Numbered from the stretch's first letter, positions 32,815-44,578 are shown. The stretch: 64,000 nt of DNA from Coleophoma eucalyptorum (GCA_026120035.1 JALRME010000004.1:1-64000), one strand, 5' to 3'. The notes: generated from the letters alone by a model not told the origin. Made by a program: numbers and translations.

Positions 32815-33809
32815 CGAGTCAATCTAAGAACACTTTCTGTTATTTTGGAATCCGAGGGTTAGAAGTCCAGATACACTTCGCTTTACTATTGAATACAGAA
32901 TCTAGGTCTACTATATGCGCTATTCCTTATACTTGAGGGCGACGAGTAAAGTTAAAGATAAGGTGACCTCCTTAGCAAGTATCATGTCTTTGGTCTTAGA
33001 TCTTATTCTTTGATCTAAAGGAGCTTTAACTGGAATATAAAATGTTCGGTTTTCTTTCACGAGGCTCTCGATAGGTCTACTATTTGTAAGCTATGGGAAT
33101 ATCATTCACTTCTGAAATTAAACTACTTGATTAAAAATTACTGTTTTATTAGCGCTGCAATATTCAACTTCGAACAAAACCATCTTCTAAGGTATCTCAT
33201 CTACTCTCTGGGTACAGGCTTGACCGAGAAAGTGCGGTGCCTCGTTGTCTCGACAGAGAAGGGTTGATGGATCTAGCTAAAAAGGGCCCCCACTCAACGT
33301 CTCGATTGCTAAGCGGCAACATCGCCCGAAAAGGAATAATTAGGAGACCCAGGTCATCTTCAGCCGTTGTGGCATTTAACTAATGATGGCTGGATGGAAA
33401 AGTATGAGAACTTGACTACTTTCAGCAGATATGCAACTCATTCTATTGCTTGTTGCCCGCCCATGTTGCCCATCGAGGAAATTCTCTACGCATCCCTGTG
33501 TTCGAGTGTCATCGAAATGGCCGCGTTGTTCTAGGAGCACTGTTCGTTGTTGCAATGTAGATATCGATGTATAGAAATTCTCATGTATATATACCGAAAA
33601 TATGTTTCATGTATTTCACTTTTGTAGGTAGAATATCTCCCTTCCACCCTTTTCAGCTGTTCTGTACGGAGCACTCGTGTGAATAGTAGTTAGTCAATCT
33701 AGACCACCTGCTGTCGAATGGGCTTATCAGTTAGCGATTGATATGAATTACTCAATAGACTGGCATCTAAGGGAAAAGTTAAAGGATACAGGAGCAGAAG
33801 AAGCCAGCA
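32815..33809. other. Gene-free stretch of 1 kb
   Basis: No recognisable coding sequence or repeat. It separates two relics in the decaying zone. Confidence 0.4.
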
Positions 33810-34180
33810 CTTTCTTTTCATCTGTTGCTTTAATCTGCTCGAAATCGCTAAAACTCAAGCAAATTTACGACAGGATGTACCACACAGCTCCGGCCGAACA
33901 CCTTTGCAGGTTGCTGCGGCATATGGTAGTTGTGGTGTTGTATCTATTCTGATTGCGATAGATCCTACAGCAATTACAGAAGAAGTGATAAAAGCAGCCT
34001 CAGGGAATCGGAGGAATGGGAACGAGGTGATGAAGCTCTTACTCGAACAGTGAGGTGCGGATGTAGTGATTACAGAAGAGGTGGTAAAGGCAGCTGCGGA
34101 GAATAAATCGAGTGGAGAAGGCGTCATGAAGCTCTTGCTCGCCCAACGGGGGCAAGATATAGTTACTACAGAAGGTTAGT
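33810..34180 (+). pseudogene. Ankyrin-type repeat relic
   Basis: The frame shows LLEIAKTQANLRQ, then SGRTPLQVAAAYGSCG (an ankyrin unit). Two longer degenerate units follow, each beginning ITEEVxKAA and ending VMKLLLxQ, at about 96 bp spacing. A TGA at 34050-34052 stands where the neighbouring unit has Arg (EQ-stop-GADVV against AQRGQDIV), a C-to-T change of CGA. It ends at a TAG near 34180. Such repeats form the C-terminus of fungal NACHT proteins; no NTPase remains here. Confidence 0.6.
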
Positions 34181-35582
34181 GAATGCAGCTGCAACAAGTA
34201 GACAAGAAACGCCCGCACCCATGGCATTGTCTTCGTAAGCTGTGATAATGTCTTAGCTATAATATGAACTGTCATAATAATACAATAATAACCCCGCTCT
34301 ATTTCCTGGAACTGCTGACCATGTTTCGCGATCTTCAGTTGGTTGCTGCTGGCTCTTTCCACGGCTGAACTTCTGACAATGACTAATGAGCTTTCAAACC
34401 TTAGGATTTAAGAGGCTAGCGCTTCCGGCACTACAGTGACAGCAATAGTTCGAAAGGATCTTGAAATCAAAGCATGTTATCATTCCAAAGCCACTCTTCT
34501 GCAGTGTGCTTTCTTCTACCGAAACAGCATTGAATTATCCCTTTGCATTTCGAACCTTCGGTGGCAGTAAAATGTCAAGTAGGTCAGGTCAAGTAACTTG
34601 TCAATGAGTCAGACTGAGGAACATATTGTGGGTAATATGAAGATGCAGAACCTGGACGCTTACAGATTGCTAACGATCATGGTTACCAATGAATTCCAGG
34701 CCAATGATAGTAGAATCAGCATAAGCCACCCCTAGAATGTAGGTCGGTCGACTTGATCTTAGGAGTAAACTAGCTAGGTAGATGAAAATTACGATCGTTT
34801 CAGATTTCTTCATACAGATGATGTTTGCTTAGCCTTAAACGCGACCAATTGGTGCTAGTTATGCACAAAGTGAGGGCTGCATCCTACTCTTAATTTAGCT
34901 TACATGACTAGCCGTTACGTGATAGAAAAACAGCAGAGCAGAATAAGGGAGGAAATCAACTCCTGTGCTCGTCTGTCTAGATATACTCAGGGGAAGAAGC
35001 TCCTGGCAAGACATCAACCTGGTGCTTAGCGTTCTTTGTTTAGCTTACCTTAACTACCTAACGTTGTTCAATTTGGCCTTACTTAAAAGCTTAATACAAC
35101 AACCTGACAGTAGAAGTGTTGCGCGAAAGGCTAACCCTTTTAGGGTGTAGCTCCCGCACACCTCTCCTTACCTTCTTCGCTCTCTCTCCTTGTACTTTAC
35201 TTTATCGAGACACCTTACCTTTCATAGAGCAAGGCATATGCAACCCATAACCTGGTATTTCACATATGCGAGTCCATCGTTTGTGAAAGTACCACTACAG
35301 GAATTATGTCATAGATATGTATAGGCTCAGTTGTATCGCTCGTGACCGAGGGTGTTGAGAACTTGCGATGTTGAAATTATCTTCGAAGCTTGAAGCAGTC
35401 ATTCGCGGTATCCGTTTGAAGAACCATTTAGAGCGTATATACCGACAATGAGTCAAGACAATTGGAATGCATTCTGTGAACACTCTAAATGCAGCTTTTC
35501 AGTTACTATAGTAGGAAAGATTTGATATATTGATTGAAGTAAAAATCTTCGTATAATTTCTCTATCATACCCGTAGTACCAC
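34181..35582. other. Gene-free stretch of 1.4 kb
   Basis: Nothing recognisable in six frames beyond short open runs, and no repeats noticed. Confidence 0.4.
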
Positions 35583-37141
35583 TTAGATAAGTACGAAGTC
35601 CTTAGTTACCAATCGACCTTTCTGGACCCAATCTATGGCCTCCCCTTGTGCGACACCATGGCAATAACACGTGCCAACTAGGGTGAAATGATCAGTCTCC
35701 TGCTGGCGCCGTAGAACTACAGGAAGCGAGCATCCAAAAAGTACACAAAGGAAGTCGCCCGGCAAACTCGTGTTCGGTACCATGCAGAGATAGCCTTGCG
35801 CTGTAACCGCTAGTCGCCGCGTGCGTGCACACCTGTAGACACGTTCGAGGGCTGGATCTAGCTCTGTCTTATGACGGCTAGGGTTGATTTCTTCTGTGTT
35901 GGAAGACGATAGCTAGAGATGTTCTCGGACGGATATCCCTGCCACTAGTAAATCTCCGTTTCTTTCATTCAGTTGGAGGAAAAAGTTCAATCGTTTTAGA
36001 GCAAATTGATGGGTGCTGTCAGTACCCTCAGAAATATGCTCGTCTTCAAGCAAATCTAGAATATGTCTAAAGGATTCCGGTGCTGGATCTCCATTGGTAT
36101 TGATATTTGCCGTGTATGTTCTCCACAAAGCATCACGCACACCGCCTTGGCCTTTTGTGCCATCGTATGCTGTATTCGAATATTGCGCTTGGAACATGCG
36201 GCTGGCGCTCTTCCCAATGTCAGAGTTGGTTGAAGTACGACCCAACCCGTCGTGCAATTGGCCCCAGGCAATCGCATCTGGGCCACAGAGCAATACTGTC
36301 TCTGAGCTTCCCATTGCTAATTCTTGCTTAATCCAAACACGACTCCAGAAAGGTCGACTCATAAGTTCAAATAGGGCTAGCCAGTCTTGTGGTAGAAGTA
36401 GGTCTGGTCGTTTATGAAGAGAAAACTGCCATCGGTCACCATCGCTCGCGGCCCATTCGTCAGCGACTTCTGCGACGAGTTGAACTGCCCGACGGCTATT
36501 ATAGCTTTCCATTCCCAGCCAGCACACCACCTGTTTGGCCTTCTGATACACGCTTCCCATTCGCAAGACATGCTCGTTCCGCTCTATAGGATCTGTCTGA
36601 TTTATACATATGGCATCTGACCAAACTCGCCAACCTCTCCGAATAGGTTCTTTAGCTCGTAATGATCGCAGTGCAGATGCAAGCGTCTTTTGCACCTTTA
36701 CCAATACCCCATCCACTATAATGAGTTCTTGTGCCGTTGGATCGCCCCACGTGTAAGACAGTGCAACGAAGTCGCCCCATTCAAATCGGCCTGGTTGCAC
36801 AGGAGGTCAGCGCATGCTAGCAATGGAGTGAAAGCGCATCGCAAACGATGAAGATCAATTCAGACCGAGATCTCTGCTAAGGACTGTGCGAGCCATACCG
36901 TCAAAGATTTGCAACTGATCATGATTCACATATACGTTATGACCCCACACAGCCTGGACTAGTGCACAGCTGGCCGATGTGGCAAGGTCTGAGTCTGGCA
37001 CAAATCCGGCTTTGAAGATTGGATAGACACAACCTCGGTGGTGCACTGAATCACATCTGCATGGTTGGAAGTTGGTGTGAGGACTAAAACTCTGATTTCG
37101 TGCTTGTCGGGATCTAGCCTCGAATCGCCCCGGAGTGACAT
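35583..37141 (-). pseudogene. HET-domain (heterokaryon incompatibility) protein, broken
   Basis: From ATG 37141 the minus strand encodes the usual HET N-terminus (LDPDKHEIRVLVLTPTS, TEVVSIQ). About 200 bp later (36800) it resumes with ALSYTWGDP, WSDAICINQTDPIERNEHV and QKAKQVVCWLG, the three HET core blocks. It reads to a TAG at 35913-35915. The same frame continues without another stop through RRLAVTAQGYLCMVP and HGVAQGEA, the family's C-terminal region, to 35583. So one nonsense codon interrupts it. I found no donor/acceptor pair that joins the N-terminal exon to the core in frame, which suggests a second lesion near 36800-37000. HET proteins trigger cell death on contact with incompatible partners. 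Confidence 0.72.
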
Positions 37142-37184
37142 CTTTCAAGCGATTGTACTTAGGCTCTCACGACACTTTCTCTCC

Positions 37185-38189
37185 TTGGTTAAAACTAACC
37201 CTGGCGTACTTCTTCACATCCTGACATGTTTAGAAGATCCAAAAATTGGCGGTGTCGGAGTTCTTCAACAAACCTCTCTCTCATCTTCTGAATTCATGCG
37301 AGCCGGAGAAAGTATTTGGCACTTTCTAGAGGCTTACAGGCTCGAACAACGCATGATTCGGGTTGTGGCGAACAATTATATCGACGGTGGAACGACCTGT
37401 CTATCTGGCCGGACTGCAGCGTATCGTGCTGAGATCCTGAACGCGGAGGCTTTCATCGATGCTTTTACGCACGATTATTGGCGGGGTCGATATCTGCTCA
37501 ATTCGGGCGATGATGTGTTTATCACGCATTGGCTCTTTTCTAAAGGATGGAGGGTTCAAGTCCAGACGGACAAGAGGGCTACAATAACAACATCGGTCAA
37601 AGGTAATTCAAAATACGTTCTGCAGCTCTTGCGATGGTCGAGAAATTCAAAAAGGGTTCAGATTCGGTGTCTTCTGTCGAGACTTTGGATGTGGAGGTAA
37701 GCTATCTAACATGCTTAGCTAGAGAGTGACTTCTCATGGCTCGGCAGGGAATATCCTTTTACAATGTTGAACATGATGGATGGCTTAATACGCCCATTTC
37801 TCAAGCTTTCAGAACCTTTGTTGCTCATACAGAGTTTGAAAACTTCCTCCCTGATGATGCGGTAAGCACAATACCGTCCCATTATCAGTATAGTCATTTG
37901 ACATCCTAAATAATGATGAAATCCAAATAGGTCTATCATGCTTTTTGTGTACTTTTTATTGACGACAAACTGGATGCCATCAGCACCTCCAAACACGATC
38001 TTCTACTGGCGATATATACTTTACTTACTGATTCGAAGCGTTCTTGCTACCGGTGTGGATACCTATGCGATATGTTCCTTGCATGTGGTATGATTAGAAA
38101 CGTGCTCTATACTCGTGCTAGACACTAACGCGAAATCTTGGTAGTACGCTTGGGGATCTCGAGAGGTAGTGTTTACAGATAGCAGATAA
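37185..38189 (+). pseudogene. C-terminal half of a GT2 polysaccharide synthase (Cps1-like)
   Basis: Four exons read in frame: up to 37696, 37748-37861, 37931-38087 and 38145-38189 (introns 51, 69 and 57 bp). They encode CLEDPKIGGVGVLQQ, NNYIDGGTTCLSGRTAAYRA, LNSGDDVFITHWL and QLLRW (the QxxRW motif of processive synthases). Membrane helices follow, with YAICSLHVYAWGSRE near the C-terminus. This is the pattern of fungal Cps1/type 3 GT2 synthases; Cryptococcus Cps1 makes hyaluronan-like polymer. The N-terminal half, with the first membrane helices and the first catalytic Asp, is missing. The match fades at about 37185, 45 bp from the divergent HET start codon, so a rearrangement joined the two. 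Confidence 0.72.
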
Positions 38190-38953
38190 CGTAGATCTAT
38201 CTGATAATCTAGGGACTCTTTCAGACTATTATGTGTTGAGATATGATATTGGAGCCAAAGTCAAGAAAGTTTTAGCTTGCGCAAATAGATAGGCATTTAA
38301 TTGACTGGCTCCCACAACTACACATAGAAACTCTGTACTGACACCAATTCTTTGGCTTTGAGGATAGCTATTGGTGGTGACAGTACATACGTTTTACGAA
38401 TCCGCGATCAAACTTCAGTGAAAAGTTTCGAGATACTTATTAGAGTCATAAAAACATAGACTATAGGCCAAAAGAGTAGATTTTAAGTCAGGTCGACCAA
38501 ACGCTTACCAAAATACAAATTTAGGAAGTCGCTTCTGGATTGTGGCGATATTAGGAGACTATCAGCAACAAGTGATGATTCGGATGGGCTCAATTAACGC
38601 TATTTCTCCCAGATTGCACGGTAATCCGATCTGACTTGTGTTGGGAACATAAGGTGTAGTCTTTGCATTTCCGGAGCCGTGAAAATTGATTGTGTTTCGG
38701 ATGGCGACTTCTTCACAGGACGCCATTTCCTTTCTCCTCTTCTTCCCCTCTTCTCTACCCCTGACTTGTCTACCTGTCAATCTGAAGTTTGTGTTACGTT
38801 GAGGTTGCGGCTTCATTTCCATATACCAAATGGCAGCCTAGTTCCATAAGAAGAACACACCGCCCTTTAAATTAGGCTGACGTACCTACACGACGCTGAC
38901 ATAATATAAAGACTCGCAGATAAGCAACCTCGAAATGAAATTGCGTTTGATTC
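38190..38953. other. Intergenic, no gene seen
   Basis: No recognisable coding sequence. It should hold the promoter of the following membrane-protein gene. Confidence 0.4.
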
Positions 38954-39427
38954 ATGATGCTCTCACTCTTTATTCTAACTGTTTCCCAACTCATCATGAC
39001 GCCTGCTATCAAACCCTTGTATTCCTTCTGGTTCACTATCGTTGACCCTATCCTTGCCGTAATCGCAATTGTATCCAACTTCCTCGATCCCTCTTCCATG
39101 CTCCTGTCCCTTACGCCCCGCGCCACCCCACCACGCCCCGAGACCACTATCCTCCTTGCAGCCATAGCAGGCGCATACGCGTGCTTGCTGATTCTGCACT
39201 GGTTCGTACTCCGCCCACGACCCAAGGATATCTCCCTTTGGAAGAGTGTTCAGGCTGGCCAGATAGTGTTTGAGGCTTCGAAGCTAGCAGGAGTATACTG
39301 GGCAATCGGTATAGGAGGAGGTACTTCAACGCAAGTATGGGCAAACATTGGCATCACGACAAGCTTGATCATGTTCAGAACCGGATTCCTATTAGGTCTA
39401 GGAGATGAGAAGGAGAAGTCTACCTGA
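38954..39427 (+). CDS. Small four-helix membrane protein, DUF7704-like
   Basis: Single exon of 157 residues from ATG 38954. Hydrophobic segments lie near residues 3-20, 28-45, 66-86 and 113-148. The pattern (PLYSFWFTIVDPILAV, SLTPRATPP, then a helix and KDISLWKSV) resembles a fungal family of unknown function that I recall as DUF7704. No catalytic motif is visible. It is intact, unlike most neighbours. Confidence 0.65.
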   Translation: MMLSLFILTVSQLIMTPAIKPLYSFWFTIVDPILAVIAIVSNFLDPSSMLLSLTPRATPPRPETTILLAAIAGAYACLLILHWFVLRPRPKDISLWKSVQAGQIVFEASKLAGVYWAIGIGGGTSTQVWANIGITTSLIMFRTGFLLGLGDEKEKST

Positions 39428-39967
39428 TAGGGCCCACGACAGAGGAGTTTCCAACCTTGCTTGCAAGATAATGTTATACTGGAGCAATTATTGTAAACAG
39501 TCGAAGCTTAATCATTTATCAATGTCACGGTTTTGATACAATATCATCAAAGACTAACCCCTACTGACCGACCGCATAACGCTTCTTCGACCAATGAATA
39601 TTCATCTTACTTCCAAACAAGACGGCAGAGTATTGCTGGCCCATAAAGTTTCTCATCGTTTAATGAAGCGCTTCCGACAATAGATAGATAGTAATCTTCT
39701 TCAATCAAGAATTGATGGTTGTTGAGTCCAGTGCTATGCCCACTTCCGAACCCTCAAAGAACGCCACTTCCTCAAATGCTGAGTCATGAAGCGGTGGGGT
39801 TTGCGCACACATCGCATCCGCAACATCCATAGCGAATCACCAACAAGATTAAGATTGCCTCCTAGCTTGTTCGTGTATTTATCATTGTTGTTTACGACTT
39901 CATCAATGTACCCTTAGATCCTTACTAAATATAACGAGACTTGGCATCTTTCCAGACATCTCTCGCT
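39428..39967. other. Intergenic, promoter of the CorA-type gene
   Basis: No coding sequence recognised. The gene to the right starts at 39968. Confidence 0.4.
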
Positions 39968-41722
39968 ATGATACCCTCACTGGCTAGTACAGCAAAACGA
40001 CTATCGAGTGGCCAAAACACCTATTCCAGCCTTGTTAAACTTGCAGCTCGTAAAACACCGGTAGCCCGCACCGCTTTCTTTGCTACTGGTCACGGGTCCT
40101 CAGGGCGTTCTTCTGCAGCACAGCGACGTGCTGTGGATGCATACCCAAGAAATCCAACATGGAGGCCCGGACTCGAGCCTGGACTTGATCCTTCGTGGTC
40201 AATTGATGGCAGCCCGGACACTATCTTGGATGCAGAATGCCACATTACCGTGGTAGACTATAGTGAGGATCGCATTGAGACACAACATCTGGATAACGGG
40301 AACCTCCCCGGATGGATCGAATCGCAAGGTAAACGAGCTGAATGGGCAAAGTGTAGATGGATCAATGTTGATGGGTTGAGCTGGGATGTCATTCAAGCTT
40401 TGGGCAGATATAAGAATCTACACAAGTTGGCAATTGAGGACTTGGTCAACACTGAAAACCGGACAAAGGCTGACTGGTAAGTTTGATCCCTTATGTATGG
40501 CGGAGCTGAATACAATCTGGGGACAGGTACTCGGACCACACATACATTGTCCTCACGCTACAAAAGCTTGTGCACGCATCTGAAGGCCGCGATGATAAGG
40601 GTCCTCTTGAAAGTGGAAACGCGGGACGGATGAAAAAGTTGATACACAAGCTCTTCACACGAAACGACCCGCTACACCATGACCACACTCTTCCACACTC
40701 TCAGAGCACGGAAACATTGTATACTGCGAGCAATGATGGATACATATTTGCTCGTACTGGTAGTCACGTGCAGAGGCTAAGGAAACTCCAAAGATATCGA
40801 AGCGGTTCTAATCTGGAGCGATTAACCTTTCTGGAACAGAACTCAGTTCTGGCAAAGAAGAACTTGGTGGTTTGTGCGGAGCAAGTGTCAATATTTCTCC
40901 TCTCAGGTGAGAATAGTACCCATCGAGTAGACCTTCGAAGCTAAGTCGAGACAAGATAATACTGTCATCTCATTCTTTGAAGCCTCGGCTGAGGACATTG
41001 AACAACCAGTGTGCGCACGCCTTAGAAATTCCGATACTATCTTACGGCAGTCTTGTGACGCATCAATGCTTACTCAGTCAATAATCGATACCATTATCGA
41101 TCTTGCAATCCCAGTTGCTACAGCTTACCAAGATGCAATCCAAGCTCTAGAGGTTGCAGTGCTGACGGAACCAAACATAACATATGCCAAGGATCTGTAT
41201 ATGATTACGAGTGAGATCACTGCCATGCGGAATTTCGTTGCACCTATTTCCAGCCTAATTGTCAATCTGGAGGACCACAGCTTTGGACCAACCTCGACTT
41301 CGCTCGACAATCCTCGAACCACTCCCAACACTGTCAAAATAAGCCCTTTAACGCAAGCCTATCTTCGAGATGTGGAAGACCACTGTGTTCTCATCATACA
41401 GGCGCTCGATCAGGCGCATTATTCCGCCAAGGGCATGATTGATCTGATATTCCAGACTATTAGCGCTAATCAGAACGAAAGCATGAAGCAATTAACGGCT
41501 GCAACAATCTTCTTCTTGCCACTTACATTCATCACGGGGTATTTTGGTATGAATCTAACTGAATTTCCGAGCTTGGAGCATAGTGAAAGCTTTTTTTGGT
41601 ATATTGCGAGCCCTGTGTTATTGAGTACTGCTCTGTTGCTCTCACGGCGTAAGATACGAGGCTTGATATTCCGTGCCATACGTACTAGGAGAACCAAGAA
41701 AGAAAGGAGGAGGAATGAATGA
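39968..41722 (+). CDS. CorA-family Mg2+ transporter-like protein
   Basis: Exons 39968-40476, 40527-40906 and 40956-41722 (introns 50 and 49 bp, the second with an AAG acceptor) join in frame into 551 residues. The long central part is the CorA cytosolic alpha/beta and stalk region. The C-terminal part has FLPLTFITGYFGMNL with the signature GMN at 494-496, then a second membrane helix (WYIASPVLLSTALLL) and a basic tail. The start at 39968 gives a Ser/Arg/Lys-rich N-terminus with almost no acid residues in the first 40, which could be a mitochondrial targeting sequence, though no cleavage motif is certain. CorA proteins form pentameric Mg2+ channels. Confidence 0.85.
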
Positions 41723-42219
41723 AAGTTCTACTAGTTGTGAAACATATAGTTATCCGAAGGAAAACACTTTCACGTTTTAGATATCGTGTAGGACTGGGCA
41801 ATTGTATTAATTGATGGAGAGTGTATTATTACTCTCAAGCACCATCCACTATTTCCATTAACCAATCTATAATTGGAGCACTAGAAGCGTCCTTTGACTA
41901 GTGCCTCCGAGCAATTCGATTTCAATGAAGGCGTTTCACAGTTCAAGTTGACAGAGAGTGGCCATATTTTTCAACAAACATAATTTTTTAAAGGTAGCAC
42001 TATCCATTACCAATCAAGGCCAGCACCTTAACAATCCTTAACATCGGAAGACGCTTTTACATGATCAAATATTAACTAACTTATTCTCGATAGCTATCAT
42101 TTCACGCAATAGCCTATATATAGTTTATCTAGAGCTTCTTGGACAAAGACCGAAAGTTCTACGAAAACCCTCAAATGGCCAAAGTTATTACTGGGAGAAG
42201 CAACCTGCGCCTAATACGT
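41723..42219. other. Convergent 3' spacer
   Basis: No gene or repeat recognised between the CorA-type gene (plus) and the F-box-like gene (minus). Confidence 0.4.
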
Positions 42220-43209
42220 TTATGACCAGTTACTAGGAGCTTCCCCTCTTAGAAACCTTCTCTTCACCCAATCCTGACACAACTCAATCACATTCTCATC
42301 CCCATAGTAGCTTACTGGCACATTCACCTTCTTGACAACCACCACCTTATCATCCTTCCACCCATCCCACCCAGCTGGAACTCTATGGTCGCTATCTATA
42401 TTCACGAGTATAACAGTAAGACTTCTCGTATAACCACCACCATGCTCTGCCCATGCTCTCTTTATGTCTACATTGTCTAGTCCATCGCAGCGCGTCAGTA
42501 CCAGCGTATGCAAATGTTCCAGGCGGCCTAGATGCGGCCAAAAGCTTTCTGTATCGATGTCAACGTTGTAGAGCGCTAAGATCTTGAGACTGGGCCATAG
42601 CAACCACACCGGCGGCTCGTCCGCGTTCGAGGGCGGCTCGACAGTGTCCAAGTAGAGCTCATCGCGCACGCTACAGAATGTCTCCAATTTGGTGAGCTGG
42701 CTGAAGGCGTGGCGTATTATTACTCGCACACCCTGAGTGTCTTCAGATGGATATAGGCTGCGTAGGGGCAGATCAATCACAAGTGTACATAAGGTCGGGG
42801 CGAGAAGGTGGAAGAGGCGGGATACTGAGTTTGCGACCGGCAGGTTGTCCAGAGAGTCGTGTGGGAATGGGGAGAGGTACAGTGAAGTCATGTCGCCCGG
42901 GGATGGTGTATAAGCCAGTAGATTTGCTCCAGGTTTTCCAGGCTGGATCATTGCGTTGGACAAATCGAAGGTGTCTCCTAGGCAGTGGAGACGGTGAGGC
43001 GAGTCAAGGTACAGGCAGTGCATGTACAGTAGGTGAAGAGCGGCAAGCCGGGTTGCTTGAGATGTGAGGCAAAGCGAAAGACATGTTTTGGTGATTATGT
43101 GAGAGGGGTTCAGGGCAACTGGGGAGAGGGATGTTGGTAGAATAAGACAGTTGATGATATAGCGAATAATTTCGGGGGGCAGGGATGGCAGAGAACTTGA
43201 GCTGGACAT
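42220..43209 (-). CDS. F-box-like protein
   Basis: Single exon of 329 residues; the first in-frame ATG is 43209 (MSSSSSLPSLPPEIIRYI). LPPEIIRYIINCL at the N-terminus followed by TCLSLCLTSQATRLAAL looks like a divergent F-box. The rest has leucine-rich segments (WPSLKILALYNVDID, LEHLHTLVLTRCDGLD) as in fungal F-box/LRR proteins that recruit substrates to SCF ubiquitin ligases. No second domain is visible. Assignment rests on the short N-terminal pattern. Confidence 0.6.
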   Translation of the reverse strand: MSSSSSLPSLPPEIIRYIINCLILPTSLSPVALNPSHIITKTCLSLCLTSQATRLAALHLLYMHCLYLDSPHRLHCLGDTFDLSNAMIQPGKPGANLLAYTPSPGDMTSLYLSPFPHDSLDNLPVANSVSRLFHLLAPTLCTLVIDLPLRSLYPSEDTQGVRVIIRHAFSQLTKLETFCSVRDELYLDTVEPPSNADEPPVWLLWPSLKILALYNVDIDTESFWPHLGRLEHLHTLVLTRCDGLDNVDIKRAWAEHGGGYTRSLTVILVNIDSDHRVPAGWDGWKDDKVVVVKKVNVPVSYYGDENVIELCQDWVKRRFLRGEAPSNWS

Positions 43210-43739
43210 CTTCCACCCATCAATATTCTTTTCCGTGACGGCTAACGGTAGAGAAATCGTGCTGTAAAACCGCCTCTGCAAAGGGGTTCAGTTCCAATTA
43301 ATTTAGAAAGTGAACAGTATTATGAGAAGAGGTTTGGCGATGAGCCTTTGCTTAAATGGTGTGGGTTTAAGTGGCTTGTAGAACCCAACCACTCAACCAA
43401 TAGGGTAATAGTGTCCAAGGCGAGGCAATTGGAAGGTGGTAGCGGTACAGGTAAATTGCGTCCATTAACAACTGTAAAAAATTAAGGGGAGGTATATTTC
43501 TACTTATATAGTGGCAACAGATGCGGATGTGACCAGAGAAAGTATCTGAAGGTTCTTCGGCTTGGGGATCAACTTGGAAGTCACTGGTATGCCACGTGAC
43601 TTGTTAATTTCCTCGATGTGCTAGTGGAATAGGGTCTCAACTAGCCACGGAACCTTAACCCTAAAATGTATCAATGTAAGAACTACTTGTTAAAATAAGC
43701 CTTGTTGGATAGATCAATTGAACATTATTAGATTCACAA
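43210..43739. other. Intergenic, no gene seen
   Basis: 5' flank of the F-box-like gene. No repeat or coding sequence noticed. Confidence 0.4.
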
Positions 43740-44460
43740 AGTGATAATGTCCAGAAGCGGTATTCGCTACGCTAATCGTCGGACCCACTTCTGGACACAC
43801 CCTACGGCGCTTCGCTTCTAGTCGGGGAAGGCAAATGACACACGAAAGCAAAATAACACATTTTTACTAGCGAAAATAATACCTTTTCCTCTTACTCGTC
43901 CTTTCCACCCCCCCCCCCCTTTTGCCCTAACTAAGAGTAAACTATCTAATCTATAGTATCTTCATTAGATGTATTCGATATTAAGTTATCCTCTATTCCC
44001 TCTATAAGAGGAATATAGCACTAACTTAGGCTAGTATCACTACTTACATCAATAATAATTATAACCTCTTTATCTACCTCTTGATCTATATCTCCTTAGC
44101 TATTACTCTGGCTCTTACTGTATCTCTATAATAGCTTTGCTCTCTCCCTACTAAGCTAGGTATAATCTATAGCCTTCTATTTAGCCTCCAGATTAGGTAT
44201 AGGTACTATAAGATTAGTAGGAATAAATGTATTATTTGCTTGAAGTATCTTAACCTCTTTAAGTCGACGCCTTTCTAAGAGATAAGTACCCCCCCCCCTT
44301 TGGAGACTTGTATATACTAGACGAAACCCCTATATTAAGCAAAAAACCAGTGGTTGGTTTTTCAGATTTTCAAAAAACCAGCCCATATGGATAGAAACCA
44401 GTGGGTGGTTTACAAATTGAAAAACCAGCCCATGGGTACCCAGTGCGCAGCCTAGTTTAT
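43740..44460. mobile_element. Degenerate transposon relic with inverted repeats
   Basis: An inverted repeat TGTCCAGAAG/CTTCTGGACA (43748-43757 and 43788-43797) opens the region. From about 43920 to 44320 the DNA is TA-rich and TG/CA-poor as in RIP. The minus strand reads LLERRRLKEVKILQANN and further blocks with several TAG codons, like the C-terminus of a fungal DDE transposase. Poly-C runs lie at about 43909 and 44288. From 44340 to 44440 the sequence has repeated AAACCAGTGG/AACCAGCCCAT blocks in inverted arrangements, as at hAT transposon ends in other fungi (from memory). Whether one or two elements are present is unclear. Confidence 0.45.
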
Positions 44461-44578
44461 AGGACTCGACTCTGCCGCTCATCTAGCTCTTTGATATTCT
44501 CTCTACTATCACTGTTTTATCTAGAATTCTCGCCACAATGCTCTTTTTTGACATAAGGTATCTATTTGATTCAATCGG

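Noticed and set aside
36013..36417. Plus-strand open frames over the HET core
   Set aside because: They are shadows of the HET-domain frame and show no domain of their own.
36855..37148. Alternative minus-strand frame continuing the HET N-terminus
   Set aside because: It is open but does not match the HET family; the frame starting MSLRGDSRLDP does.
38562..39344. Minus-strand frames around the DUF7704-like gene
   Set aside because: They overlap the better-supported plus-strand membrane protein or lack any feature.
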